Source of the DNA: Burkholderiaceae bacterium
Lineage (GTDB): Bacteria > Pseudomonadota > Gammaproteobacteria > Burkholderiales > Burkholderiaceae_C
DNA length: 64,000 bases
NCBI GenBank assembly: GCA_026125795.1
Contig: JAHCKM010000002.1
Location: 930,001 to 994,000, forward strand
Direction: 5' to 3'
Below the pieces are notes generated by a model. It had not been told where the DNA came from, ran no database searches, and saw only the letters and a program-made list of their open reading frames with translations. The translations under genes were made by a program, and so were the position numbers. This document shows, one piece after another, positions 35,571 to 43,492 of the stretch. Positions within the stretch are counted from its first letter, which is position 1, and each line of letters starts with the position of its first letter.

Positions 35571-36932
35571 TCAGCGGGCGTTGCGCGCGCTCGCGGGCTT
35601 GCGCGGCGCGCCGCGCAACGGCGCACGTTCACCGCTGCCACCGAAAGGCTTGTTCTTGCCGAAAGCCTTCTTGCCGAAGCCCGGCTTGCCGAACGACTTC
35701 TGACCCAAGGGCTTGGTCTGTGACTGCGGCTCGGACCGCTTGGGCTCCAGGCCCGCCACCACCGCGGCCGGGATGCGCTGCGTCGTGAAGCGCTGGATGT
35801 GGTGGATCATGGCGGCGTCGCGGCGCTCGGCCAGCGTGACCGCCAGGCCCGCGCGGCCCGCGCGGCCGGTGCGGCCGATGCGGTGCACGTAGTCCTCGGC
35901 CTTCATCGGAAGGCCGTAGTTGATGACGTGGCTGATGCTCGGCACGTCGATGCCGCGCGCGGCCACGTCGGTGGCCACCAGCACGCGCAGGTCGCGCGTG
36001 CGCAGGCCGTGCAGCACGCGGTTGCGCCGGCGCTGCGGCATGCCGCCGTGCAGCGACGCCACGCGGTGGCCCATCTCGTACAGGCGATCGGCCAGGCGGT
36101 CGGCGTCGCGTTGTGTGCTGGTGAAGACCAGCGCCTGGTCGACGTTGCGGTCGGTCAGCAGATGGTCGAGCAGCGCGTTCTTGTGCTGCAGGTCGTCGGC
36201 CCAGTGCAGGCGCTGCTCGATGTCGGCGTGCGTGTCGGTGTGCGAGTCCACCGCCAGGCGCTGCGGCTCGCGCAGCAGCGACTGCGCCAGTCGCCCCACG
36301 GGGCCGCCGAAGGTGGCACTGGTCATCAGGGTCTGGCGCGTGGGCGGCAGCGCCTGGCCGATGAACTGGATGTCGTCGATGAAGCCCATGTCGAGCATGC
36401 GATCAGCCTCGTCGAGCACCAGCAGCTCCACGTTGGCCAGGACCGCCTTGCCCGATTGCATGTGGTCCATCAGGCGGCCCGGTGTGGCGATCAGCAGGTC
36501 GAGCGGGCCGCTCAGCTGGCGCAGCTGCAGGCCATAAGGCACCCCGCCCACCACGGTGGCCACGCGCAGGCCACGCACGTGGCGGCCATAGCCCATGGCG
36601 GCTTTCGACACCTGGATCGCGAGTTCACGCGTCGGCACCAGCACCAGCACGCGTGGGCCGCGCGCCGGTGCGCGCGCCGGCCGCCCGGCCGGCGCCTCGT
36701 CGTGAGGCGGCCGTTGTGCGGCATCGTTGCGTGCCGCCAGCACGCGCATCAGCGCCGGCAGCACGAAGCTGGCCGTCTTGCCGCTGCCGGTGCTCGACGA
36801 CACCATCAGGTCGCGCCCCTGCAGTGCCAGCGGGATCGCACGCTGCTGGACCGCGGTGGCCTCGGTGTAGCCGGCGTCGCGCACGGCGGCGAGCAGGCTC
36901 GGGTGCAGGTTCAGGGATTCGAAGTTCATCAT
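35571..36932 (-). CDS. DEAD-box ATP-dependent RNA helicase (RhlE-like)
   Basis: A 453-residue helicase. Motifs in order: Q motif 'GYTEATAVQQRAIPLALQG', Walker A 'SSSTGSGKTASFVLP', 'PTRELAIQV', 'DEADRMLDMGF', 'TSATFG', 'VATDVAARGIDV' and 'HRIGRTGRAG'. The last 60 residues are Lys/Gly/Phe-rich ('KPGFGKKAFGKNKPFGG'), an RNA-binding tail typical of RhlE-type proteins in ribosome assembly and cold adaptation. ATGATG offers two start codons. A long leader with a strong hairpin lies upstream. Confidence 0.93.
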   Translation of the reverse strand: MMNFESLNLHPSLLAAVRDAGYTEATAVQQRAIPLALQGRDLMVSSSTGSGKTASFVLPALMRVLAARNDAAQRPPHDEAPAGRPARAPARGPRVLVLVPTRELAIQVSKAAMGYGRHVRGLRVATVVGGVPYGLQLRQLSGPLDLLIATPGRLMDHMQSGKAVLANVELLVLDEADRMLDMGFIDDIQFIGQALPPTRQTLMTSATFGGPVGRLAQSLLREPQRLAVDSHTDTHADIEQRLHWADDLQHKNALLDHLLTDRNVDQALVFTSTQRDADRLADRLYEMGHRVASLHGGMPQRRRNRVLHGLRTRDLRVLVATDVAARGIDVPSISHVINYGLPMKAEDYVHRIGRTGRAGRAGLAVTLAERRDAAMIHHIQRFTTQRIPAAVVAGLEPKRSEPQSQTKPLGQKSFGKPGFGKKAFGKNKPFGGSGERAPLRGAPRKPASARNAR

Positions 36933-37025
36933 CGGACTCTCTTGCTGGTCAGGCGCGCAACGGCACGCCGAGCGGCCCATGCGGGACGCTTGGGGACAGG
37001 TCACCGGGAGATCGGCTCGGGTCGA

Positions 37026-37046
37026 GCGCCGGCTCTCAGCCGGCGC
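37026..37046. other. Perfect 9-bp hairpin in the helicase leader
   Basis: GCGCCGGCT-CTC-AGCCGGCGC, a perfect hairpin with a three-base loop, 94 bases upstream of the helicase start. It may be a leader structure, consistent with autoregulation known for some DEAD-box mRNAs, or a second termination element for the upstream hydrolase gene. The rest of the 265-base gap holds the terminator at 37153 and no clear promoter. Confidence 0.35.
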
Positions 37047-37152
37047 GGCGCCACGGAACAGTCAAAGGCGACGGCATCGCCGCCGACCGCACCGCGTGCG
37101 GGGCCAGCGCCAATAAGAGCGCGTGGCTACAGGTCAGAGGGGATGAACGAAA

Positions 37153-37175
37153 CGGCCGGACGCAGCGTCCGGCCG
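37153..37175 (-). terminator. Rho-independent terminator of the hydrolase gene
   Basis: CGGCCGGA and TCCGGCCG pair around a short CGCAGCG loop (the repeat extends to 11 bp if the loop is strained). On the minus strand it is followed by TTTCGTT. It lies 22 bases after the hydrolase stop and upstream of the helicase leader, separating the two genes. Confidence 0.7.
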
Positions 37176-37197
37176 AGGCAGCGAGTATACCGTTGGT

Positions 37198-38418
37198 TCA
37201 ACCGAGCCAGCGCCGCAGCAGGTCGTGCACCTCGGCGCTCGACAGCAGATCGAGGTGTCCGGTGTCGTGCACCACCGCCTGGCGGCTGGCGATGAAGTCC
37301 AGGCGGCGATCGGGCTCGCGGTGCTGCCCGAGCGCGCTGGCCACCGGCACCAGGCCGTCGCCCAGCAGCTTGCCTTTCAGGTTGCCGGCGGCGCCCAGGC
37401 TGCCGGCGATGGCATGACACCGCGTCTTTTCCGGCAAGCCCACCTGCGGGCATTGGTGCGTGCCGTCGGCGCTGGCCGGGCCGCTCAGGATGTTGCCCAT
37501 GCGCAGGTCGTTGATGCCCGCGCTGCGCATCTTGCCCAGGCGCGCCAACGGCGCCGCATACGGCGCTGCGCTAAGCAGCAGGTCGACGCCATGCCCTGCG
37601 CGCTCCAGCGGTGCGCCCTGGTGCGGCGTGCCGAGGCACACCAGATCGTCCACGCGCCCCGGCCAGCGCAGGGCGCCGCGCTGGATCAGCGCCCCGTGCT
37701 GGATGGCGCTGCGCGCCACCAGGCCACCCATGCTGTGGCCGAGCATCACCAGCCGCTCGATCGCCACCGGCCAGGCGTCGTACAGGCGCTCCATCTGCTG
37801 CGCCAGGATGCGGCCGTTGGTGGAGACGCTCAGGCCGCTGTTGTAGTGCAGATAGACCGGCGTGTAGCCCAGCTCGCGCGCCAGCGCCTCGCCGTGGTCG
37901 TGGCCCTTGCGCTGCCATTGCAGGTCGTTCATGCACAGGCCGTGCAGCAGCACCAGCAGCTTCGGCGTCGCGCCCGGCAGGCGCGAACGCAGCGCAAACC
38001 GCTCCAGCGACAACGGCCGGCCGGCCTGGCGAAACGCCATCGTGATGGCCAGCGGGTTGTCGCTGACCGCCAGGTGGTCGCCCAGCACACCGTTGAGCGC
38101 GGCCACCACCGCCTCGCGCTCTGCATGCGGCGGCTGCAGCGGGTCCGACACGATCAATGCGGGCGCCAGCCAGGCCAGCAGGGCCTCGGCGCTGCCGCCC
38201 ACCACGTGCGTGACACCCCGCACCGTCTCGTACACCAGGCCGGTGAGGCCGCGCGTGCGCTCATCGTCCGGTGCCTCCGCCCCGGCGCCCGGCCGGCGCG
38301 GCAGCCTGGCGATGCGCGCGTGCATCGCCTCCACCAGGCTGGTGAGGCCGGCCACCGCATCGGTGGTCAGACGGGCGGCGCCGCGCAGGTCGGCGGCTTG
38401 CAGGAGCGGCTGGGTCAC
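37198..38418 (-). CDS. Alpha/beta hydrolase, lipase/esterase-like (PGAP1/DUF676 type)
   Basis: A 406-residue hydrolase if the GTG at 38418 is the start; the frame extends to a GTG at 38508, but no clear ribosome site marks either. An N-terminal helical region (residues 1-110) precedes the fold. 'LLVLLHGLCMNDL' forms the oxyanion loop, 'VMLGHSMGGLVARSA' holds the nucleophile Ser, and 'HDTGHLDLLSS' the catalytic His. The shape matches lipases of the PGAP1-like group. No signal peptide is evident, so a cytoplasmic or membrane-attached esterase is expected. Confidence 0.8.
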   Translation of the reverse strand: MTQPLLQAADLRGAARLTTDAVAGLTSLVEAMHARIARLPRRPGAGAEAPDDERTRGLTGLVYETVRGVTHVVGGSAEALLAWLAPALIVSDPLQPPHAEREAVVAALNGVLGDHLAVSDNPLAITMAFRQAGRPLSLERFALRSRLPGATPKLLVLLHGLCMNDLQWQRKGHDHGEALARELGYTPVYLHYNSGLSVSTNGRILAQQMERLYDAWPVAIERLVMLGHSMGGLVARSAIQHGALIQRGALRWPGRVDDLVCLGTPHQGAPLERAGHGVDLLLSAAPYAAPLARLGKMRSAGINDLRMGNILSGPASADGTHQCPQVGLPEKTRCHAIAGSLGAAGNLKGKLLGDGLVPVASALGQHREPDRRLDFIASRQAVVHDTGHLDLLSSAEVHDLLRRWLG

Positions 38419-38518
38419 AGGCGAGTGTGGCACATCGCGCGCCGGCTCTCGGCCGACGTGCTGCCGCGGGTGCGCCGTGGTGCTGTCGACCCAGGTGCAC
38501 TGAAGCACCGGCTAGGCC

Positions 38519-39319
38519 TCAAAGATAGGTCCACAACATCTTGGTCGCCAGCACGTAGAGCAGGGCGGCGAAGATGCGGCGCAGCGTGGCCACCGGCAGC
38601 CGGTGTGCGGCGCGCGCGCCCATCGGCGCGGTGAGCACGCTGCCCGCCACGATGCCCAGCAGCGCCGGCAGGTATACGAAACCCAGCGACAGCGGCGGCA
38701 GTTCCGGCACGCCCCGACCGCTGAACATGAAGCCGATCGTGCCCACGATGGCCACCGGCACGCCCAGCGCGGCGCCCGTGCCGATGGCGGTGGTCATCGT
38801 GAGGCCGCAATACAGCATGAACGGCACCGTGATGAACGCGCCGCCGGCCGACACGAGGCCGCAGACCACGCCGATCAGCAGCCCGACGACCAGCAGCGCG
38901 GGCATGTCGGGCAGCGCGCGCCCGGCGCGCGGCTTGCGGCCGAGCACGATCTGGGTGGCGCCCGCATACACGATCACCGCAAAAGCCAACGCGAGCGCGC
39001 GTTGCGGCACCCATCCCGACAGCGCCGTGGCGAGCAAGGTGCCCGCGACCATGCCGGGCCCCATGCGACGCACCAGCGTCCAGTCGACGCCGCCGAGCCG
39101 GTGGTGTGCGCGGACGCTGGCCGAGGACGTGAACACGATCGACGCCATGCCGGTGCCGAGCGCGAGGTGCACGGTGTGTTCGGGCGCGAACTGCTGCGCG
39201 GCGTACATGGCCGCCAGCACGGGCACCAGGGTCATGCCGCCACCGATGCCCAGCAGGCCGGCGAGAAAACCGACGAAAGCGCCGGTGGCAAAGTAGGCGA
39301 TCAGCCAGGTGACGAGCAT
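38519..39319 (-). CDS. TauE/SafE family sulfite/sulfonate exporter-like protein
   Basis: A 266-residue membrane protein with eight or so helices. 'GFLAGLLGIGGGMTLVPVLA' is the first family repeat and 'VCGLVSAGGAFITVPFMLY' the second. TauE/SafE proteins are proposed to export sulfite, sulfoacetate or other organo-sulfonates. With the YeeE pair 5 kb upstream it supports active sulfur traffic, though it is a separate transcription unit. Confidence 0.9.
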   Translation of the reverse strand: MLVTWLIAYFATGAFVGFLAGLLGIGGGMTLVPVLAAMYAAQQFAPEHTVHLALGTGMASIVFTSSASVRAHHRLGGVDWTLVRRMGPGMVAGTLLATALSGWVPQRALALAFAVIVYAGATQIVLGRKPRAGRALPDMPALLVVGLLIGVVCGLVSAGGAFITVPFMLYCGLTMTTAIGTGAALGVPVAIVGTIGFMFSGRGVPELPPLSLGFVYLPALLGIVAGSVLTAPMGARAAHRLPVATLRRIFAALLYVLATKMLWTYL

Positions 39320-39507
39320 CGGGCGCGAGTATCACCGCGCGCTGGCGCGTCCGCGCCGGCATGCCAGCTGTGCAGCGGCGCCGTGCCTCGATGAGCGCCT
39401 CGGCCATCGTCACATCGCAGTGGCCTTCCATCAGGCTTGCCGCGGCATGTGGCTTGCCCCCGATGCGTGCCGGCAACGTGCCGGCGTTCTTGCCGTTGGA
39501 GAACCTC

Positions 39508-39840
39508 ATGCAGATGAATCAAGTGCAGGACAGCCTGAAGCGCATCGAACAATGCGCCGACCAAGCCACCTCCGCCATGCAAAACGCATCGAGCCAGCCT
39601 CCCGAGGCGCTGCGCCGCTGCATCGACGACATGCACGCGCAGGCGCGCGAGGTGCGCGACATGGCGCAGCAATCAGCGGATCAGGGCCAACTGACCAGCC
39701 GCATCGACCGGCTGGAGCAGACGGGTGACCAGGCCAAGCGGGCGTGCCAGCAGGCGGGCTCGTCGGTGGACCCGCAGTTGCAGCAGGCGGTGATGAAGGC
39801 ACACGACGAGATCGCCAGCCTGAAGAAACAATTGCACTGA
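39508..39840 (+). CDS. Small helical, coiled-coil-like protein (110 aa)
   Basis: A Gln/Ala/Asp-rich protein, almost wholly helical: 'VQDSLKRIEQCADQATSAMQ', 'CIDDMHAQAREVRDMAQQSA', 'IDRLEQTGDQAKRACQQAG' and 'DEIASLKKQLH'. No signal peptide or membrane helix. Three Cys residues are spaced along one face. Similar short proteins are common but unnamed in Burkholderiales. A GGAG site precedes the ATG at 39508; the in-frame codons from 39361 read as intergenic sequence. Confidence 0.65.
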   Translation: MQMNQVQDSLKRIEQCADQATSAMQNASSQPPEALRRCIDDMHAQAREVRDMAQQSADQGQLTSRIDRLEQTGDQAKRACQQAGSSVDPQLQQAVMKAHDEIASLKKQLH

Positions 39841-39857
39841 TGCCCTCGCGTGGGACC

Positions 39858-39874
39858 GGGGCGCTCGGCGCCCC
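39858..39874. terminator. GGGGCGC-TCG-GCGCCCC hairpin
   Basis: A perfect 7-bp GC hairpin with a three-base loop, 17 bases after the helical-protein stop and 40 before the end of the convergent SYLF gene. No strong T-run; probably a shared transcription end. Confidence 0.5.
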
Positions 39875-39914
39875 GCCTCACGTCAGGCCTGCAAACGGCG
39901 CCGGCGGCGCGCGC

Positions 39915-40490
39915 TCACACCGGCTTGAAGTCGAACTTCTGGCCTCTCACTGCGGCCTCGTACATCAGTCCGCCCTTGACGATGGTGAAGATCGCCATAC
40001 CGTCGCGGTAGCCGCCCGCCAACTCGGCGGTGCCGGGCCCGACGCTCTTGCTGGCGGTGGTGCCGGCGGTCCCGGCCTCCGCAGTCGCGCCGGCGGTGAT
40101 CGCCACCGCGCTCGCCTCGGCACCGAGCTCGAAGCCGCCGCGCGTGAATTCGTCGAGCGCGCGCGCGTCCTTGAAGAAGATGATCTCGCTGAATGCCTGA
40201 CCACCGAGCTGTGCGCCCACCGACAGCTGGGTCAGCGTGGCCTCGCCGATCAGGCGGCCCTGTTCGTACACCCGGCCCTTGCCGTATGCGCCTCCCACCA
40301 CGATGCCGCCCTTGCCAACGGTGGGAAAGACGGCATAAGCGTGGCTGCGCGAGAAGTACGACTTGCTCTGGCTGGCGTTCTTGAAGAGCGCGATGGCGTC
40401 GTCGTACTCGTCGGCGTGCGCAGGCGCCGGTGCGGCGGCCAGCAGCAGCGGTGCCGCCAGCAGCAGGAACAGCCGTTTCACGGTCGACAT
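39915..40490 (-). CDS. Secreted SYLF-domain (Ysc84-like) lipid-binding protein
   Basis: A 191-residue protein with a signal peptide ('LFLLLAAPLLLAAAPAPAHA', residues about 7-26). The SYLF pattern follows: 'SYFSRSHAYAVFPTVGKGGI', 'VVGGAYGKGRVYEQGRLIGE', 'LSVGAQLGGQAFSEIIFF' and 'GFELGAEASAVAI'. SYLF domains bind phosphoinositides in eukaryotes; bacterial copies are periplasmic, membrane-associated proteins of unknown role. AAGGGGAT precedes the ATG at 40490. Confidence 0.85.
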   Translation of the reverse strand: MSTVKRLFLLLAAPLLLAAAPAPAHADEYDDAIALFKNASQSKSYFSRSHAYAVFPTVGKGGIVVGGAYGKGRVYEQGRLIGEATLTQLSVGAQLGGQAFSEIIFFKDARALDEFTRGGFELGAEASAVAITAGATAEAGTAGTTASKSVGPGTAELAGGYRDGMAIFTIVKGGLMYEAAVRGQKFDFKPV

Positions 40491-40545
40491 GGTCGATCCC
40501 CTTTCCGGCACCGTCCAGGCTGACGCGGCGGTGCATGCCTGGCAT

Positions 40546-40631
40546 GCGGCAAGCAACGTGCCGCGGCAGCCCGCGGCAAGCAAGGTGCCGCCCTGGCAGA
40601 TCGCAGCAATTTGCCGCAAGCGACGTGCCGC
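40546..40631. repeat. Three copies of a 19-bp palindromic repeat
   Basis: GCGGCAAGCAACGTGCCGC (40546-40564), GCGGCAAGCAAGGTGCCGC (40573-40591) and GCCGCAAGCGACGTGCCGC (40613-40631) share arms GCGGCA/TGCCGC around a 7-base centre. They lie in the 166-base gap between two minus-strand genes (SYLF and EcsC-like). They could be operator sites, RNA hairpins ending the EcsC-like transcript, or an intergenic repeat family. Confidence 0.55.
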
Positions 40632-40656
40632 GGCGGCGGCGTGCGTTCTTGTGCCG

Positions 40657-41157
40657 TCAGCGCCGCGGCGCGGGCAGCGCGAGCTGCCGCGACACCTCGA
40701 TGCACTGCTTGATGTGCTGCTCGCAGACGTACTTGAGCGCCGAGAACGTCAGTGCGGCCGACACCGCCTGGCCGGCGATCGGCACCACCTTGGCCGCCTG
40801 CTTGGTGGTCAAGCGGACGCCCACGGTCTTGAGCACCACCAGCAGCAGGTCGCGCGTGACCAGCCGGCCGATCAGCAGGCTGCCGCCGGCCGAGATCGCC
40901 TTGAACACGGCCACGCGCCGATCCGGCGCGAGCCGTTCGATCTGCTCGGGCGTGAGGCCGAACTTGTCGTTGATCTCGGGGATCACCTTCAGCAGCACGC
41001 CCACGTCGGTGAGCCAGTCGATGCCCGGCACCGGCACCGCGGCCACGCCGGCGGCCAGCAGCGCCCGCTGCGTGACGAGCTTGCGGCACTGCCGCGCCAC
41101 GGCGGCAATGTCTTCCGGCGTGTCGGGCACGACGGTCCAGCGGGCGGGCTCGGACAT
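40657..41157 (-). CDS. Conserved hypothetical protein, EcsC/DUF697-like
   Basis: A 166-residue protein with 'RCRKLVTQRALL'-type basic helix, 'VAAVPVPGIDWLTDVGVLLK' (amphipathic hydrophobic stretch), 'IGRLVTRDLLLVVLKTVGVR' and 'AAKVVPIAGQAVSAALTF'. The Pro-Gly-containing hydrophobic hairpins recall EcsC and DUF697 proteins, which are membrane-associated with unknown activity. No signal peptide. The call is by general resemblance only. Confidence 0.5.
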   Translation of the reverse strand: MSEPARWTVVPDTPEDIAAVARQCRKLVTQRALLAAGVAAVPVPGIDWLTDVGVLLKVIPEINDKFGLTPEQIERLAPDRRVAVFKAISAGGSLLIGRLVTRDLLLVVLKTVGVRLTTKQAAKVVPIAGQAVSAALTFSALKYVCEQHIKQCIEVSRQLALPAPRR

Positions 41158-41265
41158 GGTGCTGGCCACTGTAGCGCCTGGCGGCCGCAACGCTTCACTT
41201 TCTGGACTAGGCCGTGCGCGCGGCCGCCTGCAGCATGCGGCCGTCCAACATCACCGGAGAAAGCC

Positions 41266-42687
41266 ATGGCCCTGCGATTCAAGCAGCTCGACGGCGCGCC
41301 GATCGAGGTTTCCGATGCCGCGCTGCAGGCGTTCAAGGCGTCGTTCCGCGGCGCGCTGCTGACGCCGGAGGATCCGGCCTACGAAGAGACGCGCCAGGTG
41401 TGGAACGCGATGATCGATCGCCGGCCCGCACTGGTGGCACGCTGCAGCGGCAGCGCCGACGTGGTGCGCGCGGTGCAGTTCGCGCGCGAACATCGCATCG
41501 TCAACTCCGTGCGCGGCGGCGGCCACAACATCGCCGGGCTCGCCGTGTGCGATGGCGGCTTGATGATCGACCTGTCGCCGATGCGCGGCGTCTGGGTCGA
41601 TGCCGCCGGCCGCACCTGCCGCGCGCAGGCCGGCTGCACGCTCGGCGACGTCGACCGCGAGACCCAGCTGCACGGTCTGGCGGCAGTGATGGGTTTCGTG
41701 TCCGCCACCGGCGTGGCGGGCCTGACCGTCGGCGGCGGCTTCGGCTACCTCACGCGCCGCCACGGCTGGACCTGCGACACGGTGCTGTCGATGGACGTGG
41801 TCACCGCCGAGGGCCGCGTCGTGCGCGCATCGGCCGATGACAACGCCGATCTGTTCTGGGCGCTGCGCGGTGGCGGCGGCAACTTCGGCATCGTCACGTC
41901 GTTCGAGTACCGCCTGTTTCCCGTCGGGCCCGAGATCCTGGGCGGTGCCATCGCCTGGCGCGCCGAAGACAGCCGCAGCGTGTTGCACGCGTTCCAGGAG
42001 TTCAGCGCCAACGCGCCGCGCGAGCTGACCAGCGTGGCGGTGTTGCGCATCGCGCCGCCCGCTCCATGGCTGCCGAAGGAGGTGCACGGCAAGCCGATCG
42101 TGGCGCTCTTCATTTGCTACACCGGTGCGCCGGAGCGCGGCGAGGCTTTGCTCGCGCCGCTGCGCGCGCTCGGCCAGCCGGCGGCCGACATCGTGACGCG
42201 GCGGCCTTACACGCAGATGCAGAGCCTGCTCGACGCCACGCAGCCCAAGGGTCGGCGCTACTACTGGAAATCGCATTACCTGCCGCGCATCGACGCGCGG
42301 CTGATCGACACCGCCATCACGCACGCGGCTCGCATCCGGTCGCCGCACTCGGCGATCCTGATGTTCCACATCGGCGGCGCGCTGGGCGAACTGCCGGCCG
42401 ATCATTCGCCGGCGGGCAACCGAGACGCCGCCTACGTGCTCAACATCACCGGGTCGTGGGAGCGGCCCGACGACGACGAGGCCAACAAGCGCTGGGCGCG
42501 CGAGTGCTTCGAGGAGACACGCCCTTGCTCCACCGGAGGGACATACGTCAACTTCCTCACCGAGGAGGAGGGACGCGATCGCATCGAGGCCGCCTATGGC
42601 AGCGCCAATTTGCGCCGGCTGGCCGAGCTGAAGCGGCGCCTCGACCCCGACACGCTGTTCCGGCACACCAAGGGCGTGCTCGCATGA
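41266..42687 (+). CDS. FAD-binding oxidoreductase, berberine-bridge-enzyme-like
   Basis: A 473-residue flavoprotein of the PCMH/BBE family. 'HRIVNSVRGGGHNIAGLAVC' contains the His usually covalently linked to FAD; 'GVAGLTVGGGFGYLTRRHG' and 'FWALRGGGGNFGIVTSFEY' are the FAD pyrophosphate loops; 'TYVNFLTEEEG' near the end is the BBE domain. The usual second linkage Cys (in G-x-C near residue 130) may be 'AQAGCTLGDV'-like or absent. Members oxidise sugars, alkaloids or aromatic alcohols with oxygen. No signal peptide, so cytoplasmic. The HxlR regulator downstream may control it. Confidence 0.88.
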   Translation: MALRFKQLDGAPIEVSDAALQAFKASFRGALLTPEDPAYEETRQVWNAMIDRRPALVARCSGSADVVRAVQFAREHRIVNSVRGGGHNIAGLAVCDGGLMIDLSPMRGVWVDAAGRTCRAQAGCTLGDVDRETQLHGLAAVMGFVSATGVAGLTVGGGFGYLTRRHGWTCDTVLSMDVVTAEGRVVRASADDNADLFWALRGGGGNFGIVTSFEYRLFPVGPEILGGAIAWRAEDSRSVLHAFQEFSANAPRELTSVAVLRIAPPAPWLPKEVHGKPIVALFICYTGAPERGEALLAPLRALGQPAADIVTRRPYTQMQSLLDATQPKGRRYYWKSHYLPRIDARLIDTAITHAARIRSPHSAILMFHIGGALGELPADHSPAGNRDAAYVLNITGSWERPDDDEANKRWARECFEETRPCSTGGTYVNFLTEEEGRDRIEAAYGSANLRRLAELKRRLDPDTLFRHTKGVLA

Positions 42688-42747
42688 GGTCGCTGCGGCG
42701 CGTGCGCGCACAATCCCAGGCAGTGAGTCGGACGTGGGGTCGTCGCG

Positions 42748-43482
42748 ATGGAAGTCGGCTACGGGCAGTTCTGCACGGTGGCACGCGGTGCTGAGGTGCT
42801 GTGCGAGCGCTGGACGCCGCTGGTGGTGCGCGAGCTGCTGTGCGGCAGCCGGCGTTTCAACGATCTGCATCGCGGTGTGCCGCGCATGTCCACCAGCCTG
42901 CTGGCGCGCCGGCTGCAGACGCTGGAATCAGCCGGTGTCGTGAAACGCACCGCGGTCGGCAAGGTGTGGGAGTACAGCCTCACCGAGGCCGGCGAAGAGC
43001 TGCGGCCCATCGTGATGGCGCTCGGCCACTGGGGCGCCCGCTGGATCGGCAGCCGCTTGCGCGAGGACGAGCTCGATGCCGGCCTGCTGATGTGGGACAT
43101 CCGCCGTTTCGTGCGCCTCGAGGAGTTCCCGCCGCGCCCGGTGGTCATCCACTTCCAGTTGCCCGACGCGCGCGAAGGCGAGCGCTCGTGGTGGCTGGTG
43201 GTGGAGGACGGTGTGGCCGACTTGTGCCGTGACGACCCGGGCCGCGACGTCACGCTGTGCGTGGTGGCGTCGGTGCGTGCCCTCACCGAGATCTGGAGCG
43301 GCGATCTCACGCCGGCTCAGGCGCTGGCGTCGCGCGCCGTGCAGGTTGAAGGCGATCGGGCCGACGCGCAGCAGCTGTGGCGCATGCTGGGCACCAGCGC
43401 GTTCGCGCCCACGCGGCAGCAGGTCATGCGCAGCGCTGCGGGCGGCGCAGCCGCGCAGCCGCGCGCCGCGGGCCGACGGTGA
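42748..43482 (+). CDS. HxlR family regulator with C-terminal SCP2-like domain
   Basis: A 244-residue protein. Residues 1-100 are a winged helix of the HxlR type: 'CTVARGAEVLCERWTPLVVR' and 'MSTSLLARRLQTLESAGVV', with Cys9 and Cys19 as possible redox sensors. Residues 120-230 look like the sterol-carrier (SCP2) domain found in a subset of these regulators, which may bind a hydrophobic ligand. It follows the FAD oxidase by 60 bases on the same strand and converges on the kinase gene. Confidence 0.85.
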   Translation: MEVGYGQFCTVARGAEVLCERWTPLVVRELLCGSRRFNDLHRGVPRMSTSLLARRLQTLESAGVVKRTAVGKVWEYSLTEAGEELRPIVMALGHWGARWIGSRLREDELDAGLLMWDIRRFVRLEEFPPRPVVIHFQLPDAREGERSWWLVVEDGVADLCRDDPGRDVTLCVVASVRALTEIWSGDLTPAQALASRAVQVEGDRADAQQLWRMLGTSAFAPTRQQVMRSAAGGAAAQPRAAGRR

Positions 43483-43492
43483 AGGTCACGCA

